Shown here piece after piece: positions 21,202-31,434 of a stretch of DNA of 64,000 bases (positions within the stretch are counted from its first letter, which is position 1; each line of letters begins with the position of its first letter). The notes below the pieces were generated by a model. The model ran no database searches, had not been told where the DNA came from, and saw only the letters and a list, made by a program, of their open reading frames with translations. The DNA comes from Neopestalotiopsis rosae (Eukaryota > Ascomycota > Sordariomycetes > Amphisphaeriales > Sporocadaceae): positions 4,588,001 to 4,652,000 of the forward strand of contig JALGAS010000004.1 in the NCBI GenBank assembly GCA_023078685.1, given 5' to 3'. The translations under genes were made by a program, and so were the position numbers.

Positions 21202-21650
21202 TATTTTCAACGTCCCTTTGGTGATCACGAAACAAAATGAAGAAATTGCAACAGAATATATGGTGCAAAAGATGACTCATTGAGTATTGTTGCCAAAAAA
21301 GAAAAAGTCTGTCAGGAGAACTTCTATTCTGTTCTCAAATGCATGCTGTATATTATTGATCTTGTGCATATGACGCAATCGCACGCCCTTTGGAGTGCAA
21401 TCGGCCCCCCAAAATGCTAAGCGTCAAAAACCCCAGTGTGTAAAAAGCAAAATAGTGCCCATTGGTGCCAGTTGTCAAGTGGTCACCGTGGTGGATATAT
21501 CATATAAATGACAACAAAAAGGAAATCGAAAATCAAATCAAAAAAAATACCCCGTCTTCTGCCCAATTTATCGGATAACACGGAAGAAAATACCCCTCAC
21601 GCTCATATGTATCCAGGCATTGTTGATGCTGTCAAGCCTGCAATGAGCGT
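21202..21650. other. Short intergenic region
   Basis: AT-rich, with an A-rich stretch around 21515-21550. No gene or site is recognised. Confidence 0.5.
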
Positions 21651-22445
21651 TCACAAAATGGGCGGCCCGTGACACTGCTCGTCGCGCACGAACCCATTCA
21701 TGCGCAAGAGATGTCTGAAAGCCGAATCGGCATCCGAGCCGTCGTCGCTGCTGCTGCCACTCTCGACCTCGCAGTGCGGGTGCAGCCAGTACTTGGGCAG
21801 TTTTCGGGACCAGCGCACCGCGCTTCCCGTGCTCTTGGCAACACCGTTGCCGTTGCCGTTGCCCTCGCTGCCATCATTGCTATCATTCAGGATCCATAGC
21901 TCCGTTATGTTGCTGGCACAAATAGCGCGCACCGCCGAGGTCTCGCTCGCGTTGGACGGGGAGATTTGCCCAAAGATCATGTGGGCGTGCTGCAGCGACC
22001 GGAACGCCACGCGCGGCATGCCCAGGAGCCGCCTCCAGATGGCGTCCCCAAACCCGTCGGGCATGCCCGGGAGGAGGAGCAGGATGTCGTACTTGGGGGC
22101 AAAGTAGGGAGTCTTGGCGGCCCGGGACTCGTCGGCAGCGACGGCCTTGATGTTTTCGCCATCTCCTCCCGCATTGCGACCATGACCACCTCCGCCCGTC
22201 TGTTGGATGCACCCGGCGCCGTCGGGATGGTACTGACGGTACTCGTTGGGATGGCGGCGGTACTGCCGCATCGCGCACTCCTTGGCCTCGTGGCTCACGA
22301 GGAACAAGGGGGGCGTCGGCGCCTTTAGGATCTTGATGCCATCCGACGTCGTGATGATCCGCTGCTGCGTATCGACGGCAAACTCCCAGATGCTGGCGCG
22401 AATCTCGGCCGGCAGGTGATTGAACTCGTGAAAGATTTGCGCCAT
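21651..22445 (-). CDS. 2EXR domain protein
   Basis: The 264-residue product opens with FHEFNHLPAEIRASIWEFA, the hallmark of the fungal 2EXR domain (F-x2-F-x2-LPxEIRxxIW). It is followed by a second conserved segment (PPLFLVSHEAKECAMRQY) around residues 60-80. These F-box-like fungal proteins are numerous and poorly characterised; a role in protein-protein interaction is usually assumed. The middle holds low-complexity Gly/Asn repeats and the C terminus a Ser/Asp-rich segment. The frame is open a little upstream, but 22445 is the first ATG and sits right before the domain. Confidence 0.82.
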   Translation of the reverse strand: MAQIFHEFNHLPAEIRASIWEFAVDTQQRIITTSDGIKILKAPTPPLFLVSHEAKECAMRQYRRHPNEYRQYHPDGAGCIQQTGGGGHGRNAGGDGENIKAVAADESRAAKTPYFAPKYDILLLLPGMPDGFGDAIWRRLLGMPRVAFRSLQHAHMIFGQISPSNASETSAVRAICASNITELWILNDSNDGSEGNGNGNGVAKSTGSAVRWSRKLPKYWLHPHCEVESGSSSDDGSDADSAFRHLLRMNGFVRDEQCHGPPIL

Positions 22446-23335
22446 CACGGGGGGTTTGTGGACGGGTGATGCGCGTCCGAACAACACACGGCTTCTTTTC
22501 GTTTTCCCTTCTTTGCGCGGTGCTCATCCGCCCTTTTTGACGGCCACTGCCGTTATTGATTACTTTATTTTCATCATGTATCCGACCTCCGGGCTCATAT
22601 ATGTTGGGTGATGGCGTTCTCTCATGGCCTACATGCCTACATAGGAAGGTAGGTGGCCTATGTAGGAATGTAAGTGGCAGATAGCTGTGAAACGTCGAGA
22701 TAAAGTGGGGTGTGGGTGCTGAGCTGCGTCAGCTCAATACTGTTGGGTCGTATGCGGCCGTAGCCAGAGTCGCGCATCACATGCTGTAGTAGTACAAGCG
22801 CCACTTCGAACTCGTCTCTCGTGTTTCGAGAAGGAAGGATACAGCGTGGAATGGAACATTAAAAAGGCAAAGCCAGATTGGATTTCCGGTCAACCGTGCA
22901 AGAGCCGATATTCGGCTGGCACCTCATGATAAAAACGTTGGGGGGAACCCTCAATATGCACAAACTACGTGTACGCCAAGCTGACGCGGCTGCTCAATCT
23001 ACAAGAGGCCAAAGCACAGATACACGAATAATACCGAATGCTCCGTGTAGTAAAGATCATCGCCCACCAGTATGAGTAATGGAACTGTAAGTGCATATGT
23101 CACTAAAAGTGCCCGCTTTGAGGCATCGTCATTCTCTAAAAACAAGTGCTATTGGATGTGTTTCCATGCGCATTCCCATAGAATCCTATTATAGAGACGG
23201 AAGCAGCAAAACAGGGCGCCTCAGCTCCGGAGAATTTGTGGTTGCCGGATGAGTACCGATATGCAGCCCACGTGGGGTATGAGATCTCAATCTCGGCTCA
23301 ATTTCTCTTATCCATTACTTTTAGCATGGTCAACT
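22446..23335. other. Intergenic with a short inverted repeat
   Basis: No gene is seen. A 10-bp perfect inverted repeat lies at 22636-22666 (separate entry). Confidence 0.45.
22636..22666. repeat. 10-bp perfect inverted repeat, 11-nt spacer
   Basis: CCTACATAGG (22636-22645) is the exact reverse complement of CCTATGTAGG (22657-22666), and a further partial copy (CCTACATG) lies immediately to the left at 22628-22635. It sits about 190 nt upstream of the 2EXR start and could be a dimer binding site or a small hairpin. Function is unknown. Confidence 0.7.
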
Positions 23336-23692
23336 CTACGCCCCAAAAGTCGCTTGTCGTGTTTGCAACTCCTCTTCTCCAGATTCCAACTTTGCCACAT
23401 ACCTGTCGCGTATCCATCGAACCTCCCGAGCCTGTCGGTGATCTCCCACACATTCCAGTCGGGCCGAGAGCAATTTGATCTGATATACTATGTTCCGCCA
23501 TCGTTCGACTTGCTTCGTCCTCATCTTGATCATCTGCTCCTGTTTCTTGAGCCTCTTTGCTGCGTCGGTCGGAACCATGAGCGATGATTGATCGTCTGCA
23601 ATGAGACTCTCCACGATCGGGTCATCCTCCTGAGCTTGCTGCACCAGGCTATCGACGAGGGCACGGTGGTCGTAAATATTCAAGTCACTCAT
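23336..23692 (-). CDS. Short helical protein, copy 1 of a two-member family
   Basis: The 118-residue product is charged and helical (predicted coiled coil about residues 43-112), with no signal peptide or known domain. It aligns without gaps in its C-terminal half to the protein at 33474-33944. Over residues 61-112 I count 27 identities in 52, including QVxRW, a central Cys81, AREVR and EExLQTR. The first nine residues also share M-S-x-L and D-H at the same positions. The ATG at 23692 is the first true ATG. That conservation supports a real gene, although it is short and unspliced. The function is not recognised. Confidence 0.75.
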   Translation of the reverse strand: MSDLNIYDHRALVDSLVQQAQEDDPIVESLIADDQSSLMVPTDAAKRLKKQEQMIKMRTKQVERWRNIVYQIKLLSARLECVGDHRQAREVRWIRDRYVAKLESGEEELQTRQATFGA

Positions 23693-23969
23693 CACGGTAA
23701 CTGTTCTCGCCGCTGTTGTTTTTCTTGATGGAATTGCTTGGGAACTTGATTGTCATTGATCTATAGCAGCCTGAAAGTTCAAATAGCTGTAGGTTTATAG
23801 AATTCTCCCAAAAATCTTTTCTCGCAATAAAGGTATCGATTCATAATCTCCTCCTGTTACTCCTCGAGTATGAATCTCTTACGCTTTTGAATCATTTCGC
23901 CTGTTTGCAATTCCCTTTCTTCGACTTGGCTTGTCTCAGCAGTGTCCCATTCACACAGCATACAAACAT

Positions 23970-24277
23970 TTAGTCGAGACTAATGTTAAGCGTTCCTGCA
24001 TGCTGCACCGCTTGATCATACTGACTGACCCACTTCGCCTTGGTGTCCTCATCCAAATCATCAAAGAGTTATTGTCTCCGCTGCCATTGTACGCTTCGAC
24101 GAGATCCGTATATTCCTGGATATCCGGAACGTCATCGCTGATTTTAGCAAGTATCTCATCTTTGTCGCCAACGATGGCCTTGAGAGCGCTGGCAATCTTG
24201 CCTGCCATTTCGTTGAGCAGCGAAACGACCTCGCTCTCGGTCTTGCCGCTGAAGGCGTCTTTTGCGCTTGGAGCCAT
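23970..24277 (-). pseudogene. Small acidic protein gene with an apparent single-base frameshift
   Basis: From the ATG at 24277 the frame encodes a hydrophilic, Lys/Asp-rich protein up to about residue 70 (DNNSL). Beyond that the reading frame loses character and ends at 23951. The neighbouring frame from about 24064 down to a stop at 23970 carries the expected continuation (DDLDEDTKAKWVSQY and so on, to NISLD). One base appears to be missing in or next to a TTT run near 24062-24066. No GT-AG intron fits. The restored protein would have about 102 residues and no domain I recognise. This may be a pseudogene or an assembly error in a homopolymer. Confidence 0.55.
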
Positions 24278-25505
24278 GATTTTGGATCTGATTACTGTGA
24301 TCTGAATAGCTGATATTCTGTGTGGAGTGATGCAATCTTCTTAATGATGTGTCTTCCGTGTTGTTTGAAATGCTGAATGGATGGAGGTTTAGCTGTCCCC
24401 GAGACATGTATTTATACTTGGATCTCGAGAACATCGTCCCATAGCCTCCATAAACTTCAAGCATCATAAAGACGCATTCGTCGATTCTCTGAGTACATCG
24501 TGAGTCACAAGATTCTGAATCCCATAACTGAAAAAGTGCATATTGCCTATTCCGTTGCTGAAAGCCATGCATCCAGATGATGTTGGATAGTTTTTCTCCT
24601 CTCGTAAGATTCGAAACCTCGTTTTCGGATTAAAATGCAGCCTAGATGACAAGCCTTGAACGCAAGCGGAGACTCAAACCATCTGAAAATGATAGTTGGT
24701 GTTCTTTCATGTTTATTTGCTATTCGATGGAGTTACATCGACGAAATTGCTGATGCATGTGGATGAGGTCAATTTGTGTTGGTATGACACCAGGGGGACT
24801 CACATGTTTTCCATATTGAGGGTAAGATTCCTAAAAGGTGATTGGATCTTGGCATATACAGTACATGCAACCTAAATGCAGCTGCAAAATTCGTTGGATG
24901 ACCCAATATATTGGTAACCCCCGCCAACTGTATCACGCACCTCAAAAAGACTTTTGTAATATGCAATGATCACTGGATCACAGCAACAGTTCGAAACCAG
25001 AAAAGGGGGGCAGGAGATTTCCGGTAACGGCAGTAGGATGTTCGGTGCAAAGTTTAGTGTCCTAACAAAACATATGGTACAAATTTCAAGATTGGTAACA
25101 GAGCTAAAGGAGGCTTCGTCTTAAAAGAGTTGAATCTCGATCAGCCAGGGAGCTATGGGGCATGAAGGGTTCTGATATCAAAAGGAGAATGGAAGACATG
25201 GACTCGATTTGAAACTTCTTTATGTATGCTTTACAGCAAATCTAGCACTAATCCGCCATTCTCTACGCTCTTTGCACAATGAGAAACAAGCCCAGCGACA
25301 ATCAGCAGAACATGCTTGCTCTTTTGGTGACTCAAATCATCCAGAATTACAATTTCCCATAAACCCAGGATAACAAAAACATGATGCTTCAAACCCAGGC
25401 TGGCGAGCTAAGAGTATTACTTTCCGCACATAAATCAAAGTAGCTGAGAGGTCTCAGTGTCGAAAATTGACCGCCGTGCTACAAAGGACCCAAAAGTGGG
25501 GAATA
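24278..25505. other. Intergenic, AT-rich
   Basis: No gene is recognised. The last bases (25490-25500) contain a segment complementary to the adjacent transposon end (see findings), and 25504-25505 is the TA target duplication. Confidence 0.45.
24408..24417 (-). promoter_or_regulatory. Candidate TATA element of the small acidic protein gene
   Basis: GTATAAATAC on the minus strand is a palindrome-like TATA element about 130 nt upstream of the start at 24277. Its presence suggests that the gene had, or has, a working promoter. Confidence 0.35.
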
Positions 25506-25549
25506 ACGTCCGTCACCCACTTTTGGCCACCCCCCACATTTGGCCACCC
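25506..25549 (+). repeat. Left terminal inverted repeat, 44 bp
   Basis: It begins ACGTCCGTCACCC and is identical to the reverse complement of 27316-27359. It contains two direct copies of TTTGGCCACCC, which may be paired transposase-binding sites. Confidence 0.95.
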
Positions 25550-25594
25550 TAATTTAGATTTGCTTATACTTCAACCATGAACTTCAATTAAAAA

Positions 25595-27209
25595 CTATCT
25601 TGGTTCTGATGCTACAACAATGCATTCTTCAAGATCACTGGGGTTTTCAAGGTCGCTGGATTCATCAGAATTATCGTCAACCTCGCCAACCTCGATTTGA
25701 GTCCTCCGGATAGCTTCAATATCGGCAAACTTCGAATTTGGGCTTATTTTAACCTTCCTACGCTTCCTGGCCCTACTGGCATCAACCTGTGCCTGCAATA
25801 CCTCGATCTTTCGATGGGCAACTGCCAATTCGTAAGCCTTCCCGTCAAAGCCTTTTTGAACCTTTCGAAATAGTAGACGCTGCGTGGGAGTATCGATATC
25901 GAGCTTGCTGAATAAGCTGAATTGATCACGAAGCTCATCCCTCTTTCGAGGAGTCGACCATGCCACTGCTGATATATCTGCTGCCCATTTTCCACTTCCC
26001 TGATTATCGAGATCCCCTTTGTGACCCTCTCCAGCTTGCTTAGCAGGTGTTTTCGAATTCTCAAGCAACAAGGGGCTCATCAGGGGCTTAGCCATGCTCA
26101 CAGGCCATAACCCAGTCCATTTCCAGCCACTGATGATATTCTTTTGTCAGGGCTGCTTTCCGAGCTTTGCCATAGCATACTAGGAAGTTCCTTTTGCCCA
26201 CAACAGTGCTACCATCCCATTGATCAAGGTTCCCAAGCTCCTTCTTATATGCTGTCTTAAGAGGACCGAAGACTGACTGATCAAGAGGTTGAAGAACATG
26301 CGACGCATGAGGCGGCAAGAATATCAAGTGTATCTTGTTCTCAAAGCACATATACATGAATTCCGTGGTTTCGTGGCTTCCATGGCCATCTAGTATAAGC
26401 AATCTGGCCTCTTGAGGGTCGGCTGGCTGGGTAGAAGGAATAAAGACCTTTTCTAACCATTCGACAGCTGTAGGATTTGAAGTCCACCCATTTTCTGATG
26501 CCGTGAACCTCCAAGAACGGAATGGGGTCAGATCTAAAGGAAACCATTGCTGCTGAACACTCTTCCCCTTATATATCACAAGTGGAGGTAGCTCATTGCC
26601 AGTTGCGGAGATGCACTCGATGAGGGTGGTCCAAGCACGGGACCCAGGCTGTTTCTTTCGAATAGAACGAGCTTCTGATGATCCAAGAACAAGTCCATTT
26701 GATCCCCTGCCTTCAAGGATACCAGTCTCGTCCATATTGTATCGGTTCGTGGGTTTGATAGCCATAATTTCAGGTATAGCGAGGTGCCTGAACCATGGCC
26801 TGATAATATTAGTTGTAGCTCCATTTACACGCTGTGAATCGATGGCTCTGCTCTTATGGACCCTTACTGATGGGTTCCTTTTGATAAAGGACTGCACCCA
26901 GTTCTTTCCAAGAGGTTGTACATCTCCATGGACCTTCAGGATACGCTCAGCGAATTCCTTCAGTTGTTGATGGGATGGCGGCAGCCCTAGATCAGCCTGA
27001 ACTCGAACCCACTCAGCCAGATGATTTTCCTCAGTTGGTGAAAGTCTTTGCAAATCAGAAAAGGCTATATCTCTGGCCTGATGACCCTTGATCCGGTTCT
27101 TCAGCGTTGATCGTGGTATACCCCATTCCAGTGCAGCTGATTTAACGCTGGCACCACTAGCGACGGCTTCAAGTGCCTGGGTAATATGTTCTTCTGTATA
27201 CTGAGGCAT
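25595..27209 (-). pseudogene. Pogo/Fot1 transposase with one frameshift
   Basis: The first segment (27209 to 26088) encodes an N-terminal psq/CENP-B-type helix-turn-helix (YTEEHITQALEAVASG and on), a second CENP-B-like DNA-binding domain, and a DDE core. The acidic residues are in NMDETGI, LILDGHGSH and LQPLDQSVF; the last two Asp are 35 residues apart (DD35D). It then runs into a premature stop. The expected continuation (NIISGWKWTGLWPV) lies in the next frame and joins the downstream frame ending at 25595, which carries a basic, coiled-coil C terminus. The shift maps to the TTTT run at 26142-26145 (AAAA in sense), consistent with one extra base. Removing that shift the protein would be about 537 residues, normal for the group. 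Confidence 0.9.
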
Positions 27210-27315
27210 ATAGGCTGAAAGAACGTTATTGCAAAAAATGGAATCAATTGAGGTAAAATTGGTGGAATTGTAAAAATTCAAAGTTAATAGTCATTATAGC
27301 GGTGAGGCATTTTTG

Positions 27316-27359
27316 GGGTGGCCAAATGTGGGGGGTGGCCAAAAGTGGGTGACGGACGT
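27316..27359 (-). repeat. Right terminal inverted repeat, 44 bp
   Basis: It is a perfect inverted copy of the left end. The match stops at the 45th base (T on the left, C on the right arm). Confidence 0.95.
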
Positions 27360-27498
27360 TAGATATAGTGACACTCCTCTCCCTCTCCCTCTCCACAATC
27401 TCAACAGAGGCACGCATTCCTGACCGATTTCCCTGACAGTCTTCCGCAAACACGGAATCGCCTCCTTACCCCAGATCAGCCAAGCCATCCCAAGCAAT

Positions 27499-28340
27499 AT
27501 GAGCCAGCCAGTGTCAACGCTCTCACCGCAAGGTTCAGCTATTGTGGAGGCTCTTGGCTCCTACTATCGCCTCCTGATAGAGATGGGTCATCTCCAACTA
27601 GATGTTGTGGAATTTCCACCAGCAAACGGTTGGAATGAGCCAAATCAGCAGGCCTTGTTCCAACGTCTAGGGAAATCGGCTGACGTGGTGAGACTCCTTG
27701 CCCGACTGCCCTACATCACGGACAAGGATATCGAGATCCAGTACGACACCTCGGCCATTGACTGGCGCAGCTGGTACGTCGGCGCGGCCCTGGACCACGG
27801 CATGAGCCTGCAGCAAGCATCGCTGGAGCCCATATTACAGACGTTGCCAGACCACGTCGTTTGCCTGACCAAGGCATCTAATTACGGTCGCTGGCTGCTG
27901 CTTGACGCCGTCACGGGTAACGTCACCGACTACAGCGTTCTTGGAGAGCCTGATCCCATGGTTTCAGAAGAGCAGAAGGAGGCCGGGCTGGCGTGGACAG
28001 AGTTTCAATCACAGCCGCTGACCTCGCTACTTGCAGACTGGTCTGCCAAGCTTCGGTCTCTCGAGTGGGTGCCTGTCCCCAGAATCGACGGGAATGGTGG
28101 CACAATTCGGCTCCCAGTCACCCTCGAAGACCCGGAACAACAAGTAAGGAATTCACAGTCTCTCCTTGTCTTACAGTTCTTGACTGATGCGTTGTCTAGC
28201 AAATTCGGCAGTTATATAGGCAGCACGGATGGGGCACGAACCATTTTAGAAGCGAAGAGTGTCGCGCAGTGCTTTCAAACAGAGGTCGGGATGCCACCGC
28301 GCAAGCATTGCAGGCACGTCAGCAAGCATTAGATCAGTGA
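27499..28340 (+). CDS. Fungal conserved protein, possibly Knr4/Smi1-like
   Basis: Two exons (27499-28143 and 28200-28340, phase 0 intron) encode 261 residues. Using the acceptor at 28199 gives a C terminus (QIRQLYRQHGWGTNHFRSEECRA...) that looks like a real conserved helix pair, whereas reading through, or using the earlier AG at 28176, gives a tail with no such character. WRSWYVG, the DHVVCLTK strand and the NYGRWLLLDAVTG segment recall fungal proteins with a Knr4/Smi1 (SUKH) fold, which act as scaffolds in cell-wall and calcineurin signalling. I hold that only as a possibility. The transposon lies 139 bp upstream. Confidence 0.78.
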
Positions 28341-29055
28341 AGCGTGTCCAAGCGGGTTTGGGCCGATGACAGAAATGAGTTGTTGTATGGAGAACATGAT
28401 TCTGCCTTGTTCTGTATGATGCTATGGCCATGCGTTCTCATCTGAGCCGAACGGAAGGAATCGATAAGCAGGGTGAGCTTCGTATCTGCGTGCTTTCGAT
28501 CGCGCAAAACAAGTAAGCTGCAATGCCTAAAATGGGACTCTGTTGCCCTGGCTATTATTCTCACCTCGACATCCACAATCAAGTCCGCCGGAAAATAGAG
28601 TTATGTTCATCGGCTAAATGATTGATCAATACCCCGGCTCCCACGTGGGTCAGGTTCCACATCACGGTGAGCCTTAAAGGGAAATTGGCAAGTAATACTG
28701 TAATGACGTGAGATGCGGTCTTGGCAGGGCATCGATGCTGGGCTGGACTTTCAATCTTTATTTTTGGCGCCAAGGGAGCTGACGGCAGGCTGTGCTACAT
28801 GATTTGATACAATTAGCTGCGGCAAGTGATCCTAAATGCAGTCATATTCGATGTGTCCATTGCCAAACTCCCACCGCACACTTTCTTTCTTCGTTTCTTT
28901 CCCCTTCTCGTAATTTTTTCTTTCTTCGTCTCTCTCTTTCCTGATGAACCAGATGCACCTCAATCATACAAAATAATATTGATCCATTACACCGATCTGA
29001 CTTTCAAATGCAAGGTCTCGAAAGCCGACAATAAATCCATCATATCAACACGGCC
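28341..29055. other. Intergenic
   Basis: No gene is seen. A strongly T/C-rich stretch at about 28880-28940 probably belongs to the promoter or leader of the lectin-like gene. Confidence 0.45.
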
Positions 29056-30672
29056 ATGCATGCTGCAGACTATCGGGACCAGCAGCCTGGTCTCGAGGTC
29101 GTGCAGACTGATGGACTTGAAGCTGTCCAAGTCGAGAACCAAGCGAGCCGATTTCCACTTCCACAGGTATCGACTCCGTCAGATGGACTCGTGCCGCTGC
29201 CGGCTGACGTGGACACCAAGTCTGCTTTCAGCAGCAGTGTGTACGAACCGAATCAACAGCCCCTGAGCAATCAGCAAGTCGCAAAAGACAGAAGTAGAAA
29301 AAGACGGAGGAGACTGCTCTGGATAGCAGCACCCATTCTTCTTCTGGTAATAATTGGGGCGGTCGTTGGTGGCGTCGTTGGTTCTCGTTCGAAGAACGGG
29401 GGAACCAGTGATGCAGAGGTAACAAGGTAGGTCTTTTGCTCAGATCAGCATCCTAGAGAATCGAAATTAAATATCGATAGCCTAAGCAATGATACCATAG
29501 GACAGTCTGGAGCAGAAATGACTGGCAGTGTCACGAGCATGGCTCCAGGGCTGGCACCTACAGCCATCTCTCACGGATATCCGCATCTCGAGGTCTTTGC
29601 ACTCACGAAAAACAAGACGGACTCAGTATACCGCAAGTATCGTGAATCCAATGCAACTATATCTACCGACTTCCTTCCCGCAGGCCGAGACATGCAACTT
29701 ATCGGTGGAGGCGTCGACTTTACCTCGACACCGTCAGTCGCTGTCACCCGTCGGAATTATACTACTACTACCGATGGCATACCTACAAACAGGACTGAAC
29801 TACATATCAGTGGAGTATTTAATAAGGCTGGCTATCGAAGATATCACGATAGTGACGACGTTTGGTCAGGGGATCCAGATCACTGGGATGTTTTCCAAGA
29901 ACAATCATTTCTTAGTTCGCCCGCAGCCGTTGTTTATAACCCGGACTGGGAAACAGTCACGACTTTCTTTCTATCTCAGGGCGACAGTGGTCTTTCACTC
30001 TACTATTATCAATGGCACCCAGCTGATTCATGGTCGGAGCCAATACAAGTCGAAGGGAGCGATTTGCATCCATGGGCCACTCCCGTGGCGCTTGCCTGGG
30101 CCGGAGATGATTCGCGCCTCGACGTTTTTGTGGTCTCAAGGGCAAACAATCACCTGTTGCACAGCTTCAAAGAGTCTAAAACGGATAAATGGTCCGAATA
30201 CGAAGACTTGGGAGGGTTCGTTACCACACCACCGACCGCGATCTCGAGGACTCCTGGGACAATGGATGTTTTTGTTAGCGGCGGCGATGGAGGCCTGTGG
30301 CATCTCGCGTACTCAAGTGACGGTGGATGGTCAGTCTGGCAACGCGTGAGCGGGACTGTAAAGGTGCAAGGGCAATCACACGCCATCAGCATTTCCGACA
30401 CAACCATTGATTTATTCGCTTGGGGCGCGGACGGTGCCATGCTGCACAAAAGATATGACAGCGTTACGCAGAAATGGTCCCCTGAAGACGGCTTTGATAT
30501 CCTCAGGGAGGATGGGCTTGCAGGTCCTCCAAAGGCAATGACGGATGGTTCTGGAGACATAAACATATTCGCATACAGCGATCAAGGAGAACTATTGTGG
30601 GTGACTCTGGGCTCGGATGCGGCGAGTATCAGAGACGAATCATCACTCGCAGACGTTCCAGATATCATCTGA
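29056..30672 (+). CDS. Type II membrane protein with fucose-lectin-like beta-propeller
   Basis: Two exons (29056-29426 and 29481-30672, phase 2 intron) encode 520 residues. About 80 cytosolic residues end in a basic stop (KDRSRKRRRR), followed by one transmembrane helix (about 87-109) and a long extracellular C-terminal part. That part has repeated blade-like units of about 50 residues, each with a hydrophobic 'DVFV/LFAW' strand and a Trp in 'WSEPI', 'WSEYEDLG', 'WSVWQRV' or 'KWSPEDG'. This is the pattern of fungal PLL/fucose-specific lectin six-bladed propellers. Several N-glycosylation sequons are present. A surface sugar-binding role is inferred. Without the intron the membrane anchor and the propeller would be called as separate genes. 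Confidence 0.85.
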
Positions 30673-31434
30673 CAGGCAGAAACGTATTTGTTTGCAGGAT
30701 CGTGAACAGAGTGAAATCTCGTTTCTGAAAACAGAACACTGCTCTCACTAGCCACGAGCCATAACTGATTCACGACTCCAGGCTAGGGGACCACAATGAG
30801 GTGGCTCTTAGCCGTGGCGCAATAGCGCCATGAATGCATATAGGTATACAGAAGATTCCCATGTAACATAATGTATTCTTTATCATCGACAGGTCTGGAT
30901 CGTCTCCTCCTGGCGGCCTAGACACTATTTGCCGACCACTGTATTGCTTTCGCATACCCTCAGCTTGAAGAATTGTCTAGCACAATGTATTTTGGACATT
31001 CCGCATAGGTAGGAGCTCATTCGACTTGCGCCAAGACTGATCCTACACGAAGACGCAATTCAATACGCGAGGTCGAGTTTCGCCAGAGTCCCGATAGAGG
31101 TGAGTCTCGTTGCAGGAGCCTTTGGAGAAGAAGCGATCACGGACCTTTGTGCCAATTGAATTTGTGCATTTGTGTCTTGGGAAACAAGTCGAGGGGTCCA
31201 CTAAATGTTGGTTCGCGTTATGTTCACCCATGTCCCACCGCATGCTTGGGGCTGTCGGATTTGCCAGGCTTACACAACGCTCTATCTCCGTCGCACATCC
31301 CTCTTCTTGGCGAAACAGTGATATAAAGAGAGTGCCTAGGGCGGAAACGACCCGCCTCCCCAGATCCAGTTACCTTTCGTGCCGCAACATCTCAATTCCA
31401 CTGAGTTGCGGAGTGCCTGGTACCTTTGAGAAAG
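30673..31434. other. Intergenic
   Basis: No gene or clear site is recognised. Confidence 0.45.

Larger units (their letters stand above)
25506..27359 (-). mobile_element. Fot1/pogo-type (Tc1-mariner superfamily) DNA transposon
   Basis: The 1,854-bp element is bounded by perfect 44-bp terminal inverted repeats and flanked on both sides by TA (25504-25505 and 27360-27361), the target duplication of Tc1/mariner/pogo elements. It carries one transposase gene on the minus strand. Length, TIR size, TA duplication and a DD35D transposase all fit the fungal Fot1/pogo group. It lies 139 bp upstream of the start codon at 27499, so it may alter that promoter. The perfect TIR match suggests recent insertion, but the transposase carries a single-base frameshift. 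Confidence 0.93.
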
